Assembly: GCA_017303795.1 (NCBI GenBank)
Contig: JAFLBR010000004.1
Location: forward strand, 62,001-126,000
Length of the DNA stretch: 64,000 nt
Source: Cytophagales bacterium
GTDB taxonomy: Bacteria; Bacteroidota; Bacteroidia; Cytophagales; Cyclobacteriaceae
Reading direction: 5' to 3'
The notes under the pieces were generated by a model, which did no database searches, was not told where the DNA came from, and worked only from the letters and a program-made list of their open reading frames with translations. A program made the translations under genes and the position numbers. Below are positions 25,821-34,173 of the stretch, in pieces. How positions within the stretch are numbered: position 1 is the stretch's first letter; every line of letters begins with the position of its first letter.

Positions 25821-26562
25821 ATTTATTGGCCTTTACCAGAAACTGCTCCAGGTCTTTCAGTTTCAGAACGCCTTCGTAATAGGCTTTACCAAATATTACA
25901 GCAAAAATGCCAATGTCGTTCAGGCGTTTAATGTCATCTACACCTCGCACGCCACCACTGGCTAATATCTGTAAATCGGGGAAGCGGGCTACTACTTCTT
26001 CATAGAAAGAAAATGCGGGCCCTTCCAATACACCATCGCGCGAAATGTCGGTTGACTTTACATATTTTAAACCGCGATCATAAAAAAACTGCAGTTGATC
26101 AAACAGTGTTATCTCCGCTTTTTTCTGCCAGCCTCTAAAAGCAATTTTTTTGGATTCGATATCGGTAACATCGGCACCCAATGTCATTTTCTCTCTTCCA
26201 TAAGAAATAATCCATGAAGCAAATAACTGTGGATTGGTTACAGCAATACTGGATGCCGTAATGTAATCGGCACCGTACTCAAATGCCTTGCCTATATCGC
26301 CATCAGTACAAATGCCTCCGGTAAAATCAATCTTTAAATCGGTGTGGCCGGCCATAGCTTCCAACACATGATAGTTCTTGGGGCTTCCGCGTTCGGCTCC
26401 ATCCAGATCAACCAAATGAACAACTTCAATTCCATGATCTTCAAAACGCTTGGCAAGATCAAGCGGGTTTTCATCATAGGATTTTTCGCTGGTGGGATCG
26501 CCTTTGCGCATTTTCACCACCTTCCCTTTTCGTATTGCTATGGAAGGAATTACCTGTATCAT
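25819..26562 (-). CDS. HisA-like barrel protein lacking a catalytic Asp
   Basis: A 247-residue TIM barrel close to HisA, the ProFAR isomerase of histidine synthesis. It keeps GIEVVHLVDLDGAERGSP, GADVTDIESKKIAFRGW, TDISRDGVLEG and ASGGVRGVDDI. However, the N-terminal block VIPSIAIRKGKV replaces the IPALDLIDG-type block and has Ala9 where the first catalytic Asp of HisA stands. It is not in a histidine operon; neighbours are a DUF2911 gene and a TonB block. It may be an altered-function paralogue. Confidence 0.85.
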   Translation of the reverse strand: MIQVIPSIAIRKGKVVKMRKGDPTSEKSYDENPLDLAKRFEDHGIEVVHLVDLDGAERGSPKNYHVLEAMAGHTDLKIDFTGGICTDGDIGKAFEYGADYITASSIAVTNPQLFASWIISYGREKMTLGADVTDIESKKIAFRGWQKKAEITLFDQLQFFYDRGLKYVKSTDISRDGVLEGPAFSFYEEVVARFPDLQILASGGVRGVDDIKRLNDIGIFAVIFGKAYYEGVLKLKDLEQFLVKANK

Positions 26563-26649
26563 CTCACTGCTTTAATTACTACTTATCAATTTCCAAAAAT
26601 ACCACCCGATTGCTAAAATTCCTTAATCTAAATCTTACTTCGTTGAGTT

Positions 26650-27198
26650 TTATTTTGCTTTAAACGGTACCGAAACAAGCGTTTTATCCCACATAAAAAT
26701 CAATTGCATTTCTTCGCCCCAGCGCTCAATTGAAATGGTAAACTGTTCAAATTCTTTTTCTTGCTGAACCGATAGTGCCTGCACCGACAAAACATCTTTG
26801 GCTGGATCGCGATTTGCCTCGCCATTAAAATCAACACCCCATTGGCCTGTTTCGGTGTTAAAGAGAATGTTCCAGCTTTGTTCTTCGGGGATAGTAAACA
26901 AGGTGTACCTACCTGCTTTCAATGTTTTATCTCCAAACACAAGATCTTTATTCGTTTCGAAAACAGTGGCTTCATTTGCACCCGTGCGCCATACTTTGTT
27001 GTAAGGAACCAACTCGCCAAAAATTACACGACCCTTTTTAAAAGGTCGGTTATACAAAACAGAAATCTGCAAATCGCCACTATTGAAACTGCTTTTATCC
27101 TCGGGGCTGAACGATTTGGTATAAACAAGTCGCATGTATAACAAAACGCCTAATACAAGCACGACTATTACGCCCAGAACGATAAGAAACTTCTTCAT
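26650..27198 (-). CDS. DUF2911 domain protein
   Basis: A 182-residue protein with one N-terminal membrane helix (residues 3-22, Leu/Val-rich) and a DUF2911 domain after it. Typical family pieces are ISVLYNRPFKKGRVIFGELV, YNKVWRTGANEATVFETN, GRYTLFTIPEE and SWNILFNTETGQWG. The domain is extracytoplasmic and of unknown function. It lies 87 bases before the HisA-like gene on the same strand. Confidence 0.85.
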   Translation of the reverse strand: MKKFLIVLGVIVVLVLGVLLYMRLVYTKSFSPEDKSSFNSGDLQISVLYNRPFKKGRVIFGELVPYNKVWRTGANEATVFETNKDLVFGDKTLKAGRYTLFTIPEEQSWNILFNTETGQWGVDFNGEANRDPAKDVLSVQALSVQQEKEFEQFTISIERWGEEMQLIFMWDKTLVSVPFKAK

Positions 27199-27274
27199 TT
27201 TGCCTTCAGTTTTAAAATAGCTTTGAGTGTTTGAGGTATAATAAGTTCACGAGTTTACAATTTTTAACCCGGAT

Positions 27275-27308
27275 TTTGCAAATAATAAGCACCCTTGCCC
27301 TAAATTTG
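27275..27308 (+). promoter_or_regulatory. Bacteroidota-type promoter
   Basis: TTTG (27275-27278), 22 bases, then TAAATTTG (27301-27308). It lies 20 bases before a small membrane protein gene that precedes the LOG gene. Confidence 0.6.
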
Positions 27309-27328
27309 TTCACTTAAAGAAATTAGTT

Positions 27329-27436
27329 ATGGCAGTTTTTGGAGTTGTAATTGCGTTGTTTGTATTGGCTATCGTATCCATCTGGCTGTTTCCCAACAGC
27401 AAAGTGAGCGACAACGAGCACGACATTAAGCATTAA
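27329..27436 (+). CDS. Small single-span membrane protein
   Basis: A 35-residue peptide: one hydrophobic helix (VFGVVIALFVLAIVSIWLF) and a short charged tail (SKVSDNEHDIKH). It has a promoter of its own at 27275-27308 and is followed 24 bases later by the LOG-family gene. No family recognised; the promoter and the membrane-helix/charged-tail design support it. Confidence 0.5.
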   Translation: MAVFGVVIALFVLAIVSIWLFPNSKVSDNEHDIKH

Positions 27437-27460
27437 TTTTTCAATTCTTCGCGCGTGTCT

Positions 27461-28000
27461 ATGAATATCTGTGTCTTTTGCGGATCGGGCACGGGGCGTA
27501 ATCCTGTTTATGCTGATGCTGCCCATGCACTGGGCAAACTCATGGCTCAGCATCAATCAACTTTAATTTACGGTGGGGGTAACATCGGGCTAATGGGCAT
27601 TGTGGCCGATGCTGTAATGGCTGACGGTGGCAAAGTAATTGGGGTAATTCCTGATTTTTTAATGCAAAAAGAAGTTGGCCATAAAGGCCTTACCCAACTG
27701 GAAGTAGTAGGCAGCATGCACGAACGAAAAAGACGCATGGCCGATCTTGCCAATGCATTTGTAGCATTACCAGGCGGTTGGGGTACGCTGGATGAACTCG
27801 CTGAAATTTTAACGTGGCGGCAATTAGGTTTGGTAAAGGCTCCGGTTGCCATTCTTAATACAAATCATTATTTCGATACACTTTTAAAGCAGATGGAAGT
27901 TATGGTTACAGAAGGATTTTTATCCACACAAAATTTAGCCGACCTGTTAGTTGCCGAAACTCCCGAAACCTTGCTTTCGCAGCTTGGTGCGCGTACTTGA
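27461..28000 (+). CDS. LOG-family protein (putative cytokinin riboside 5'-monophosphate hydrolase)
   Basis: A 179-residue TIGR00730/LOG-type protein with a Rossmann fold. The defining PGGxGTxxE motif appears as LPGGWGTLDELAEILTWRQLG, and the N-terminal block is ICVFCGSGTGRNPVYAD. Homologues hydrolyse cytokinin ribotides or related nucleotides; the natural substrate in bacteria is often unclear. ATG at 27461 was chosen over a GTG at 27455. It may be co-transcribed with the small membrane protein gene before it. Confidence 0.9.
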   Translation: MNICVFCGSGTGRNPVYADAAHALGKLMAQHQSTLIYGGGNIGLMGIVADAVMADGGKVIGVIPDFLMQKEVGHKGLTQLEVVGSMHERKRRMADLANAFVALPGGWGTLDELAEILTWRQLGLVKAPVAILNTNHYFDTLLKQMEVMVTEGFLSTQNLADLLVAETPETLLSQLGART

Positions 28001-28076
28001 AAATGTTTAAAAAGTAGTAGCTTTAACTTGAAGGCTTGTGTACTTATAAAAACACGGCTAAGTCAAGGGTTGCGGC

Positions 28077-29303
28077 ATGCGAAGTTTATTCCTCTTCTTT
28101 ATTCTGATTAGTTCCGTATGCCGCGCGCAAACGCTTGGGTTTTCATTGCCTGATGGTAAATCAAAAGTTCAGTTTCCCATAGAGATTTACAACAACCTTG
28201 TTGTTGTGCCTGTTATTCTCAATCACCAATTGCCGTTAAAGTTTATTCTGGATACGGGTGTGCGTACTTCTATCCTAACCGAAAAAGCATACAGTGATAT
28301 ACTTAATCTGCCTTACTCGCGTCAACTTGTTATTTCCGGGCCGGGCGAAGAAAGATTAGTGGTAGCCTATGTTACAAACAATGTATCGTTAGATATGCCG
28401 GGTGTACAGGGTCGCGGCCACGCCATGTTGGTATTGGAAGAAGATTATTTAGAATTGCGCAATTATCTCGGTACCGATGTACAGGGCATTTTGGGTTACG
28501 AACTTTTCAGTCGGTTTATTATTCAGGTTGATTACGAGCGCAAGTTGCTTACACTCATGTTGCCGCATCGCTTTAAAGAGAAAAAAAAATATACCTGGAT
28601 ACCGGCACAAATTCAGGATACCAAACCTTATATAACGGCTAACCTGCAACTGAACGACACTACTTCAATAAGCGCGCGACTTCTTGTAGATAGCGGAGCC
28701 AGCCACGGCTTATTTCTGGAAGCAAGCTCAAGCAGCAAGATTTCTATTCCAACCAAACATGTTAGAAGCACCATAGGCCGCGGCCTTGGCGGAGAAATAA
28801 CCGGACAGATTGGAAAAATAAAATCCATTAACCTGGGCAACTATCAGATTCCCGATGTGATCACGAATTTTCCTGATCCGGAAACGTACATGGATACCTT
28901 AAAAACAAGTCGTACTGTTTTTAGAAATGGCTCACTGGGTGGCGAAATTCTTAGTCGGTTTACCGTAATCTATAATTTCCCCGGTGAAAAAATTTACCTG
29001 AAAAAAAATGCTTCGTTTAAAAAGAAATTTTATTTCAGCCTGAGCGGCCTTACCATTCGAGCAAAAGGATCGCGCTTAAAAAGTTTTGAAATCACCAGCT
29101 TACGCGAAAATTCTGAAGCCCAAAAAGCAGGTATACAAGTTGGCGATCGCATTATAAGTGTTAATGGTATTCTGGCCAGCGATCTTAATCTGACAGTGGT
29201 AAACGCATTTCTTAATTCTAAACCCGGAAGACGGATTGTCTTGCAACTTGAGCGCGGCACTGAAAAACTAAAAAAGGAATTCAGGCTGGAAGATCCTTTG
29301 TAA
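28077..29303 (+). CDS. Retropepsin-like aspartyl protease with PDZ domain
   Basis: A 408-residue exported protein (signal peptide residues 1-17). Two retropepsin-type halves each contribute an aspartate: LDTGVRTSIL (about residue 59) and LVDSGASHGLF (about residue 206). A PDZ domain follows at about 330-400 (ENSEAQKAGIQVGDRIISVNG), which may bind protein C-termini. The two-motif layout resembles a fused dimer, as in pepsin-like enzymes. It acts in the periplasm or at the envelope; substrates are unknown. Confidence 0.88.
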   Translation: MRSLFLFFILISSVCRAQTLGFSLPDGKSKVQFPIEIYNNLVVVPVILNHQLPLKFILDTGVRTSILTEKAYSDILNLPYSRQLVISGPGEERLVVAYVTNNVSLDMPGVQGRGHAMLVLEEDYLELRNYLGTDVQGILGYELFSRFIIQVDYERKLLTLMLPHRFKEKKKYTWIPAQIQDTKPYITANLQLNDTTSISARLLVDSGASHGLFLEASSSSKISIPTKHVRSTIGRGLGGEITGQIGKIKSINLGNYQIPDVITNFPDPETYMDTLKTSRTVFRNGSLGGEILSRFTVIYNFPGEKIYLKKNASFKKKFYFSLSGLTIRAKGSRLKSFEITSLRENSEAQKAGIQVGDRIISVNGILASDLNLTVVNAFLNSKPGRRIVLQLERGTEKLKKEFRLEDPL

Positions 29304-29305
29304 AC

Positions 29306-29782
29306 TCAATCCTGAAACTTAACCATTCTTAAAAACTGCCCTCTGCGCTTGTTATAGGCTTGTTGCAAGTATTGTTGAGTACGTTTGAATTTCAACGAAT
29401 TCATAAAGGCGGTATAGAGTGCATCGCCCGTTATGGATTGTTTCAATACGTAGTTCATTACACCGGCATTTATCGTGTCGATATAGTTTGAATTTTTTAG
29501 AACCGTTACCGGGATGTTTTTTGTTTTACGATGTGTTTGCAACGCATCTACAATCAGTCGAAGACCAGTTGCGCCCAGATTATCATCTAACAAAATGAAA
29601 TTAGGACGAAACCTGGAAAGCCTTTCCAAAATACTGGTTAAGTCAAACGCGGTTTCAATATTAACCCGATGATTTTGAATCTGGCCAAGGCCTGCTTCGG
29701 TGCGACTTAAATCAATCGGATTGTTGCCAACCAACAATACATTTAATTGTGCTTCAGATTTTACGATATTGCTCATAACCAA
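29306..29782 (-). CDS. Degenerate response-regulator receiver protein
   Basis: A 158-residue single receiver-like domain with a C-terminal basic helix. The first beta strand ends in LLVGNNPIDL, so the usual Asp-Asp acidic pair is Asn-Asn. The phospho-acceptor position is kept (FILLDDNLGATG), and the conserved Lys is present (YVLKQSI), but the Thr/Ser switch residue is Lys (PVTVLKNSN). It is therefore unlikely to be phosphorylated in the usual way. Start may be 29776. It faces the aspartyl-protease gene, stop to stop, with 2 bases between. Partner kinase unknown. Confidence 0.75.
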   Translation of the reverse strand: MVMSNIVKSEAQLNVLLVGNNPIDLSRTEAGLGQIQNHRVNIETAFDLTSILERLSRFRPNFILLDDNLGATGLRLIVDALQTHRKTKNIPVTVLKNSNYIDTINAGVMNYVLKQSITGDALYTAFMNSLKFKRTQQYLQQAYNKRRGQFLRMVKFQD

Positions 29783-29894
29783 CTATGCTTTCAAATAAAC
29801 GATATTGTGAGCGTTCCGGACTTTGATTTCCCAATATTTATTTTCGTTCTCGTTAGAGTATAGACACAGGTTTTCAAATAAAGTTTAAACACAA

Positions 29895-31001
29895 GTGAAA
29901 AACGTATTTATTGCAGGTGGCGGATTAGCGGGATTAGTTAGCGCCTGTTTGCTTGCAAAAAAAGGCGTTGCGGTTACTCTGGCCGAACGAAAAACCTATC
30001 CTTTTCATCGCGTATGTGGCGAATACATCTCCAACGAAACCATTCCCTTCTTAAAATCAAACAACCTGCTGCCCGATTTACACTTACCGCAGATAAATCA
30101 GTTTCAACTTACTTCGGTAAACGGCAAATCAGCAGAATTAACATTAGATCTTGGTGGCTTTGGTATAAGTCGCTACACGCTTGATCATTTTTTGTATCAA
30201 CAAGCAATTAGCCTGGGTGTAAATGTGTTGCTGAATACAGAAGTAGAAGATATTAGATTTGAAAACGAAATGTTTGAAATCAAAACCAACCATCAAACAT
30301 TACAAGCTGATGTAGTGCTGGGTGCGTTTGGTAAACGTTCGCGATTAGATGTTAAACTCCATCGCGATTTTATTCAAGCCCGATCTCCCTATGCGGGAAT
30401 CAAATATCACATCCGCACCAATCATCCTTCCAACACCATTGCACTGCATAATTTTAAAGGTGGTTATTGCGGCATTAGCGAAGTAGATGGCAACAAACAA
30501 ACGTTGTGCTACCTCACGCATCGTAACAACCTGAAGCAATACGGCAACATTGCCGACATGGAAAAAGCGGTGTTGTATAAAAACCCGTTTCTAAAATCCA
30601 TTTTTGAAAACGCGGAATTCCTTTATGTAAAACCAGAAGTGATTAATGAAATTTCCTTTGCGCGAAAAACTCCGGTAACCAATCACATACTAATGACAGG
30701 CGATTCGGCTGGCATGATTACTCCGCTTTGTGGTAACGGCATGGCTATGGCTATTCATTCGGCCAAGATTGCAAGCGAGCTGGTGCTTGAGTTTTGTAAC
30801 AATAGAGTTACGCGAACAGAATTAGAGCGCGAATACACACATAAATGGAACGCCCTTTTTGCACGCAGGCTTTGGGCCGGAAGACAAATTCAAAAACTAT
30901 TTGGTGCCGAGTGGACTTCGAACCTCGCTGTTAATTTAGTAGGTCGTGTAAAACCTGTTGCTGGGTGGTTGGTGAAACAAACGCATGGAGATATTTTTTA
31001 A
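29895..31001 (+). CDS. FAD-dependent oxidoreductase (geranylgeranyl-reductase-like)
   Basis: A 368-residue flavoprotein. An FAD-binding GxGxxG appears at the N-terminus (FIAGGGLAGLVSACLLAKKG) followed by AERKTYPFHRVCGEYIS. The second FAD contact is ILMTGDSAGMITPLCGNGMAMAI. The fold resembles geranylgeranyl reductases and aromatic monooxygenases. Start is GTG at 29895. With the UbiA, type III PKS and methyltransferase genes nearby it likely hydroxylates, reduces or otherwise tailors a prenylated phenolic product. The substrate is inferred, not shown. Confidence 0.85.
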   Translation: MKNVFIAGGGLAGLVSACLLAKKGVAVTLAERKTYPFHRVCGEYISNETIPFLKSNNLLPDLHLPQINQFQLTSVNGKSAELTLDLGGFGISRYTLDHFLYQQAISLGVNVLLNTEVEDIRFENEMFEIKTNHQTLQADVVLGAFGKRSRLDVKLHRDFIQARSPYAGIKYHIRTNHPSNTIALHNFKGGYCGISEVDGNKQTLCYLTHRNNLKQYGNIADMEKAVLYKNPFLKSIFENAEFLYVKPEVINEISFARKTPVTNHILMTGDSAGMITPLCGNGMAMAIHSAKIASELVLEFCNNRVTRTELEREYTHKWNALFARRLWAGRQIQKLFGAEWTSNLAVNLVGRVKPVAGWLVKQTHGDIF

Positions 31002-31062
31002 ATTGTGTTGCCGGAGAGTTATATCCATCACATGTTATTCTGACTTTTAAATTCATCCATAA

Positions 31063-31257
31063 AGCCCTGAAGGGGCAGAATCAACAAAACGCAGGGTGAA
31101 GCCCTGCGTGATTGAAGCAATTATTCGCATAGCCCTGAAGGGGCGCGATCAGACGACACACATTTTTAATTCTATCCCGCCCTTGCAGGGCTTATTGTTA
31201 TTTCACACTAAGCGACAGGGCTTCACCCTGTCTTTTCATTTTATGCCCTTTCAGGGC
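31063..31257. repeat. Composite palindromic repeat (convergent-gene spacer)
   Basis: Between the stops of two convergent genes, this region holds six short palindromes arranged as A-B-A / A-B-A in mirror order. A is AGCCCTGAAGGGGC (31063, 31131) and inverted GCCCTTGCAGGGC (31179), GCCCTTTCAGGGC (31245); B is CGCAGGGTGAAGCCCTGCG (31090) and ACAGGGCTTCACCCTGT (31215). It can fold as several hairpins and looks like a REP-type element. The 319-base gap 31002-31320 contains no gene. Confidence 0.85.
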
Positions 31258-31320
31258 TAAACATTGAAGGATAATTGAGCGATGACTATGGACGAAATCC
31301 ATTTAGGTGTTAAATCACAG

Positions 31321-32202
31321 TTAAAGTTGCAGCAAGTTCGTAGTTTCCAGGAAGAACCAGATAAAAAAAGCATTCAGGCAAGTGGCCGATAAAAAGTTTA
31401 GCCACATCGTGCGGCTATAGTTTGCGGCTTCTGGTTTACGATACACTTTATAAAACCAATAGAGAAAAAATATCACCACCGGACTTAATGCTGTTGTAAA
31501 TGCTACACCATAATAATCCGAAAAATAGAAATGAAAATAAAGCAGATAAGCGGTAGTAGCCACCACAAATGTTATCAGCACAAAAAGAAATGTGCCGCGT
31601 AAACCTAACTTTAAACTTAAGGTTACATCACCGCGTTTGGCATCTTCTTCATGTTGATAAATCTGCGTCATAGGGTAAGTGCCCAGCAACATCAGGGTTG
31701 AGAGCGTAGCCGGTATCAGAACTTTTGCCTGCAGCAAACTTGTTAGTGAAAAATTATTGATACCAACATAACACATCACAAACGTAAACGCACCTTGAAA
31801 AATAGCTACCGTAAGCCAGCCACCAATCGGGTATTTTTTTAACCGGATAGCCGGGTGACTATATGCCTTTGACACCAGTCCGTAAACCAAAAGCATAAGC
31901 GCAAACCAGATATTTATAAAAAACCAGCCGAGCACTATTGCAAGGGCATCCAACAGGAGTGCCGCATAATAAAGCGTTTTATTTACGGGTGGCGGATTTT
32001 TTAAACCACCAATAGACTTTTCGTCTTTATCGAAATAACTGTTATACCCATTGCTTGCCGGGTAAAGCAGTAAATGAATAATTACAAACGACAACAACAA
32101 CTGCGAAGCGGTGAAGTTAGGCGAAACCGCAAGCGCAAAAAGATAAACCGGCAGTAAAAAATAAGAGAATGGAAATCGCAGATGCAAAAAGGCAGACCAC
32201 AT
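31321..32202 (-). CDS. UbiA-family prenyltransferase
   Basis: A 293-residue integral membrane protein with about eight helices. The two Mg-binding motifs of the superfamily appear as NGYNSYFDKDEKSIGG (NDxxD-like, though the first Asp is Gly) and YQHEEDAKRGDVTLSLKL (DxxxD-like). Such enzymes attach isoprenyl chains to aromatic rings. It is divergent from the type III PKS gene and convergent with the FAD-oxidoreductase gene. Acceptor could be the polyketide product; this is inference. Confidence 0.82.
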   Translation of the reverse strand: MWSAFLHLRFPFSYFLLPVYLFALAVSPNFTASQLLLSFVIIHLLLYPASNGYNSYFDKDEKSIGGLKNPPPVNKTLYYAALLLDALAIVLGWFFINIWFALMLLVYGLVSKAYSHPAIRLKKYPIGGWLTVAIFQGAFTFVMCYVGINNFSLTSLLQAKVLIPATLSTLMLLGTYPMTQIYQHEEDAKRGDVTLSLKLGLRGTFLFVLITFVVATTAYLLYFHFYFSDYYGVAFTTALSPVVIFFLYWFYKVYRKPEAANYSRTMWLNFLSATCLNAFFIWFFLETTNLLQL

Positions 32203-32293
32203 ACTTTATGTTTGATGGAAGGTACAGCAAATTTTAAAATACTAATACTAAACTTTATCTTTAAAAGTTGGGTTAATAACCAAACCTGAATGC

Positions 32294-33391
32294 ATGAGTT
32301 ATATCACCGCTATTGGCGTAACTAACCCAATCACGCGCATTGCACAGCCCGCTATTGCCGACTTTATGGTGCAGGCCATGCAACTGAATGATAATGATGC
32401 GCGAAAATTGAAAACACTTTTCAGAGCCAGTGGCATTGCGCACCGGCATTCGGTACTTGATGACTATGCGCGTTTATCTGATTTCACTTTTTATCCAAAC
32501 AATCTTAAACATAGTTTGCCCGGTACAAAAGCTCGTGTTGAGTTGTATCAAAAACATGCGCCACTTTTAAGCACACAAGCGGCACACGTTGCTATTAAAC
32601 AAACTTCGCTTTCACCAACTGAAGTTACACACCTTATTACCATTAGTTGCACAGGTATGTATGCTCCGGGACTTGATATCGATCTTATAAAACTTTTAAA
32701 GCTTCGCACGGATGTGCAGCGAACCTGCATAAACTTTATGGGTTGTTACGCAGCTTTTAATGGATTACGCCTTGCGGACTCGTTTTGTAAAGCAAACCCA
32801 CAAGCCCGTGTTTTAATTGTTTGCACCGAACTTTGCAGCCTTCACTTTCAAAATGAAAATACCGATGACAACCTGTTAGCAAATGCTTTGTTTGCCGATG
32901 GCTCTGCCGCTATGCTGGTAGAAGCAACTCCCCGACCAGGCATTAACCTGAGCTTAGAAAAATTTCATAGCGATCTTGCCTTTGAAGGCGAAAACGATAT
33001 GGCCTGGCGCATAGGCGATAGCGGTTTCGAAATGCAATTGTCATCTTATGTACCGGCTGTGGTTAATGCGGGCATGCGACAATTGGCCGATAAACTTTTA
33101 GATGGTTCAAACTATTCATTGCGCGACATCAATTACTTCGCGCCCCATCCTGGCGGATTAAAAATTCTTAGTGCGATAGAATCTGCGCTTGAAATTCCTA
33201 AACATCAGCACAAGCAGGCGTACGAAGTTTTGAATCAATATGGCAACATGTCATCACCCACCGTGGTATTTGTGTTGTATGAACTTATGAAATCGCTTAC
33301 CACTACCGATGATAAAAAAACGATTATGAGTTTTGCATTCGGGCCAGGGCTTACGCTGGAAAGTATGTTGTTGAAAATCTGTTCACGCTAA
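32294..33391 (+). CDS. Type III polyketide synthase
   Basis: A 365-residue homodimeric-type enzyme of the chalcone/stilbene synthase family that condenses malonyl-CoA units on an acyl starter. The Cys-His-Asn triad is visible: Cys151 in FMGCYAAFNG, His285 in YFAPHPGGLKIL and Asn318 in QYGNMSSPTV. Sequence before the Cys (TVISCTGMYAPG-like region, about 115-122) is typical of bacterial members. It is followed after 9 bases by a methyltransferase gene and lies divergent to a UbiA gene. Product unknown; resorcinol or pyrone type is likely. Confidence 0.92.
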   Translation: MSYITAIGVTNPITRIAQPAIADFMVQAMQLNDNDARKLKTLFRASGIAHRHSVLDDYARLSDFTFYPNNLKHSLPGTKARVELYQKHAPLLSTQAAHVAIKQTSLSPTEVTHLITISCTGMYAPGLDIDLIKLLKLRTDVQRTCINFMGCYAAFNGLRLADSFCKANPQARVLIVCTELCSLHFQNENTDDNLLANALFADGSAAMLVEATPRPGINLSLEKFHSDLAFEGENDMAWRIGDSGFEMQLSSYVPAVVNAGMRQLADKLLDGSNYSLRDINYFAPHPGGLKILSAIESALEIPKHQHKQAYEVLNQYGNMSSPTVVFVLYELMKSLTTTDDKKTIMSFAFGPGLTLESMLLKICSR

Positions 33392-33400
33392 TTCATAAGT

Positions 33401-34117
33401 ATGAAAGTCCGTTTTCATTCCCGCTCGGTTGCCGAAGAAGTAATGGACGACCTGAATTGCGAAGGCGAAGTGGTTTACCAGACGTTGCGCGAATTGGATG
33501 TAATTAACCAATGGCTGGGTGGTAATGCGGTTACATTAAGTGCGCTTAAAAAGCTATGGGCTACTATTCCAACACAGCAGCACCTTTCTATTGCCGATTT
33601 AGGTTGTGGCAGTGGCGAGATGTTGCGCATCATAGCAAAACTTGCTCACCAACAAAACCGCAGTGTAACGCTTTACGGATTCGATGCCAATCCAAACATT
33701 ACGGCCTATGCAACTTCGCATTCCGCTACTCATAAAAATATTTTCTTTGAAGCTACCAATGTGTTTGATGCCGCGTTTCAAAATCAAAAGTTCGACATTA
33801 TTATCGCCACGTTGTTTACGCATCATTTTACCGATCAGCAATTAACCGATTTGTTTCGTGCGTGGAAGCAACAGGCCCGCGTGAGTATTATCATTAACGA
33901 TATACACCGCCATCCGCTTGCTTATTATTCCATCAAATGGCTCACGCAACTATTTTCTAAATCGACTATGGTTAAGTACGATGCTCCGCTTTCAGTGCTG
34001 CGGGCATTTAAAAAATCTGAATTAAAAAATATGTTGAACGCAGCTGGTATTACACATTATACCTTAAGGTGGCGGTGGGCTTTTCGCTGGCAATTGATAA
34101 TACCTTCCTTACCCTGA
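33401..34117 (+). CDS. Class I SAM-dependent methyltransferase
   Basis: A 238-residue methyltransferase. Motif I reads SIADLGCGSGEMLRIIAKL, followed by the acidic FDANPNI, and motif IV-like DIIIATLFTHHFTD. A C-terminal basic and aromatic tail may contact membrane or substrate. It follows the type III PKS gene after 9 bases and probably methylates the polyketide. Whether O-, C- or N-methylation is meant cannot be decided from sequence. Confidence 0.85.
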   Translation: MKVRFHSRSVAEEVMDDLNCEGEVVYQTLRELDVINQWLGGNAVTLSALKKLWATIPTQQHLSIADLGCGSGEMLRIIAKLAHQQNRSVTLYGFDANPNITAYATSHSATHKNIFFEATNVFDAAFQNQKFDIIIATLFTHHFTDQQLTDLFRAWKQQARVSIIINDIHRHPLAYYSIKWLTQLFSKSTMVKYDAPLSVLRAFKKSELKNMLNAAGITHYTLRWRWAFRWQLIIPSLP

Positions 34118-34173
34118 TTTAAACTGGCACAATTTTTACTAATTTGGGGTGTAAATTGTAAAAGACTCACACC

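Noticed and set aside
31063-31257. CRISPR array
   Set aside because: The repeats are short palindromes in mirrored orientation with irregular spacing, not direct repeats with equal spacers.
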